Origin: Ruminococcaceae bacterium UBA1767
Lineage (GTDB): Bacteria; Bacillota; Clostridia; Oscillospirales; Acutalibacteraceae
Length of the DNA: 5,860 bases
Assembly: GCA_002315505.1 (NCBI GenBank)
Contig: DCGX01000066.1
Location: 1 to 5,860, forward strand
Reading direction: 5' to 3'
The stretch's first letter is position 1. Each line of letters begins with the position of its first letter. Below are positions 5,594 through 5,860 of the stretch, one piece after another. The notes under the pieces were generated by a model. It was not told the origin of the DNA, did not search any database, and saw only the letters and a list, made by a program, of their open reading frames with translations. A program made the translations under genes and the position numbers.

Positions 5594-5612
5594 GCAAGTT
5601 ACCGGCAAGTTA
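5594..5612. repeat. Two GCAAGTTA direct repeats, 11-base period
   Basis: GCAAGTTA occurs at 5594-5601 and 5605-5612, exactly 11 bases apart, just after the endolysin stop. The AGTTA core is shared with the triple repeat at 5715-5745 and has the same spacing. Confidence 0.55.
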
Positions 5613-5643
5613 ACAATCAAATTTTATAAAAAATGATTGTTAA
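5610..5643. repeat. 10-bp inverted repeat with A/T-rich loop
   Basis: TTAACAATCA (5610-5619) and TGATTGTTAA (5634-5643) form a perfect 10-pair stem around a 14-base A/T-rich loop. It overlaps the second GCAAGTTA repeat. It lacks a following T-run, so a protein binding site or secondary terminator is more likely than a strong terminator. Confidence 0.5.
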
Positions 5644-5666
5644 ATAAAATTCAATAAGTAAACATC

Positions 5667-5715
5667 AAGACCCCGGAACAGCGTTTTCAATGCGTTGATT
5701 CCGGGGTCTTTTTTT
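5667..5715 (+). terminator. Rho-independent terminator after the lysis cassette
   Basis: AAGACCCCGGAA (5667-5678) pairs perfectly with TTCCGGGGTCTT (5699-5710), extended inside by CAGCG/CGTTG with one bulged A, and followed by five more T to 5715. It is the natural end of the DUF1492-holin-endolysin transcript. Confidence 0.9.
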
Positions 5716-5745
5716 GTTAGTTACCTGTTAGTTATTTGTTAGTTA
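5715..5745. repeat. Three TGTTAGTTA direct repeats, 11-base period (candidate integrase arm sites)
   Basis: Exact copies of TGTTAGTTA start at 5715, 5726 and 5737, each separated by two variable bases. They sit about 95 bases from a tRNA 3' end. Tyrosine integrases of phages and conjugative elements bind short direct repeats, the arm-type sites, near the attachment core, and one-turn spacing is typical. No integrase gene is in the window, so the role is inference. Confidence 0.55.
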
Positions 5746-5783
5746 CGGTCAAAAATTCTGACAAACAGTAACAGTTTTTGAGT

Positions 5784-5839
5784 AAAACAGAACCCCGAAA
5801 ACATTGATAAATCAACACTTTCGGGGTTTGTTCTGTTTT
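5784..5839 (-). terminator. Terminator for the minus-strand tRNA
   Basis: AACCCCGAAA (5791-5800) pairs with TTTCGGGGTT (5819-5828). Outer AAAACAGAA and TTCTGTTTT arms can continue the stem after a small bulge. Read on the minus strand, the hairpin begins right after the tRNA and is followed by TTCTGTTTT, so it most likely ends the tRNA transcript; it may work in both directions. Confidence 0.75.
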
Positions 5840-5860
5840 GGTGCGAGAGACGGGACTTGA
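5839..5860 (-). tRNA. 3' end of a tRNA gene (probably tRNA-Leu), truncated by the window edge
   Basis: On the minus strand the last 22 bases read TCAAGT (T-loop), CCCGT (T-stem), CTCTCGC (acceptor 3' strand), A (discriminator) and CCA. This is a canonical tRNA 3' half covering tRNA positions 55-76. The acceptor 5' strand should be GCGAGAG, which I associate with Clostridia tRNA-Leu, but the anticodon is outside the window. The 3' end faces the mobile element, the arrangement produced by integration into a tRNA gene, where the core site is normally the tRNA 3' end. Confidence 0.75.

Noticed and set aside
5594..5745. CRISPR array
   Set aside because: The repeats are only 8-9 bases with two- to three-base gaps, far too short for CRISPR repeats and spacers, and no cas genes are present.

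Overview
The window looks like the end of an integrated mobile element in a low-GC, Gram-positive gut-type Firmicute (Clostridia, probably the Ruminococcus/Oscillospiraceae group). The grounds are A/T-rich DNA, strong AGGAGG-type ribosome binding sites, a MOBP-family relaxase of the type common in gut Clostridia, and a holin/amidase pair of Firmicutes phage type. The taxonomic call is inference. Every protein gene reads left to right; only the partial tRNA at the right edge is on the minus strand.

Left part (1-862): the C-terminal end of a PUA-like domain protein, possibly an acetyltransferase with a PUA-like tail, is followed two bases later by a small ASCH-domain protein. A strong rho-independent terminator at 828-862 closes this pair.

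Middle part (863-4047): a transfer and maintenance module. It begins with about 550 bases lacking a convincing protein gene. These hold an A/T-rich inverted repeat, a 55% GC block (961-1140) full of complementary segments that looks like a structured RNA, and three closely packed hairpins (1304-1379) that are the best candidate for the origin of transfer. Next come a ribbon-helix-helix MobC-like accessory protein with no ATG/GTG/TTG start at the expected place, a 454-residue relaxase overlapping it by 28 bases, and a ParB/Spo0J-family protein without a ParA partner in view. A 27-base perfect palindrome lies inside the ParB gene.

Right part (4048-5860): a phage-type late module with a DUF1492/sigma-region-4-like regulator, a two-helix SPP1/XhlB-type holin, and an amidase endolysin with a peptidoglycan-binding domain. 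A terminator, 11-base-period direct repeats and the 3' end of a minus-strand tRNA (probably tRNA-Leu) follow. The repeats beside a tRNA 3' end look like integrase arm sites at an attachment site, although no integrase is in view.

The module joined to the relaxase has a different base signature. GATC occurs 19 times in 4048-5589 but only 6 times in 1-4047, which suggests that the lysis genes came from another source. The main question raised is whether this is one element that carries both conjugative mobilisation and phage lysis functions, or two elements stacked at one tRNA. No integrase, replication, type IV secretion, capsid or tail genes are visible, so the element must extend to the left or be degraded.
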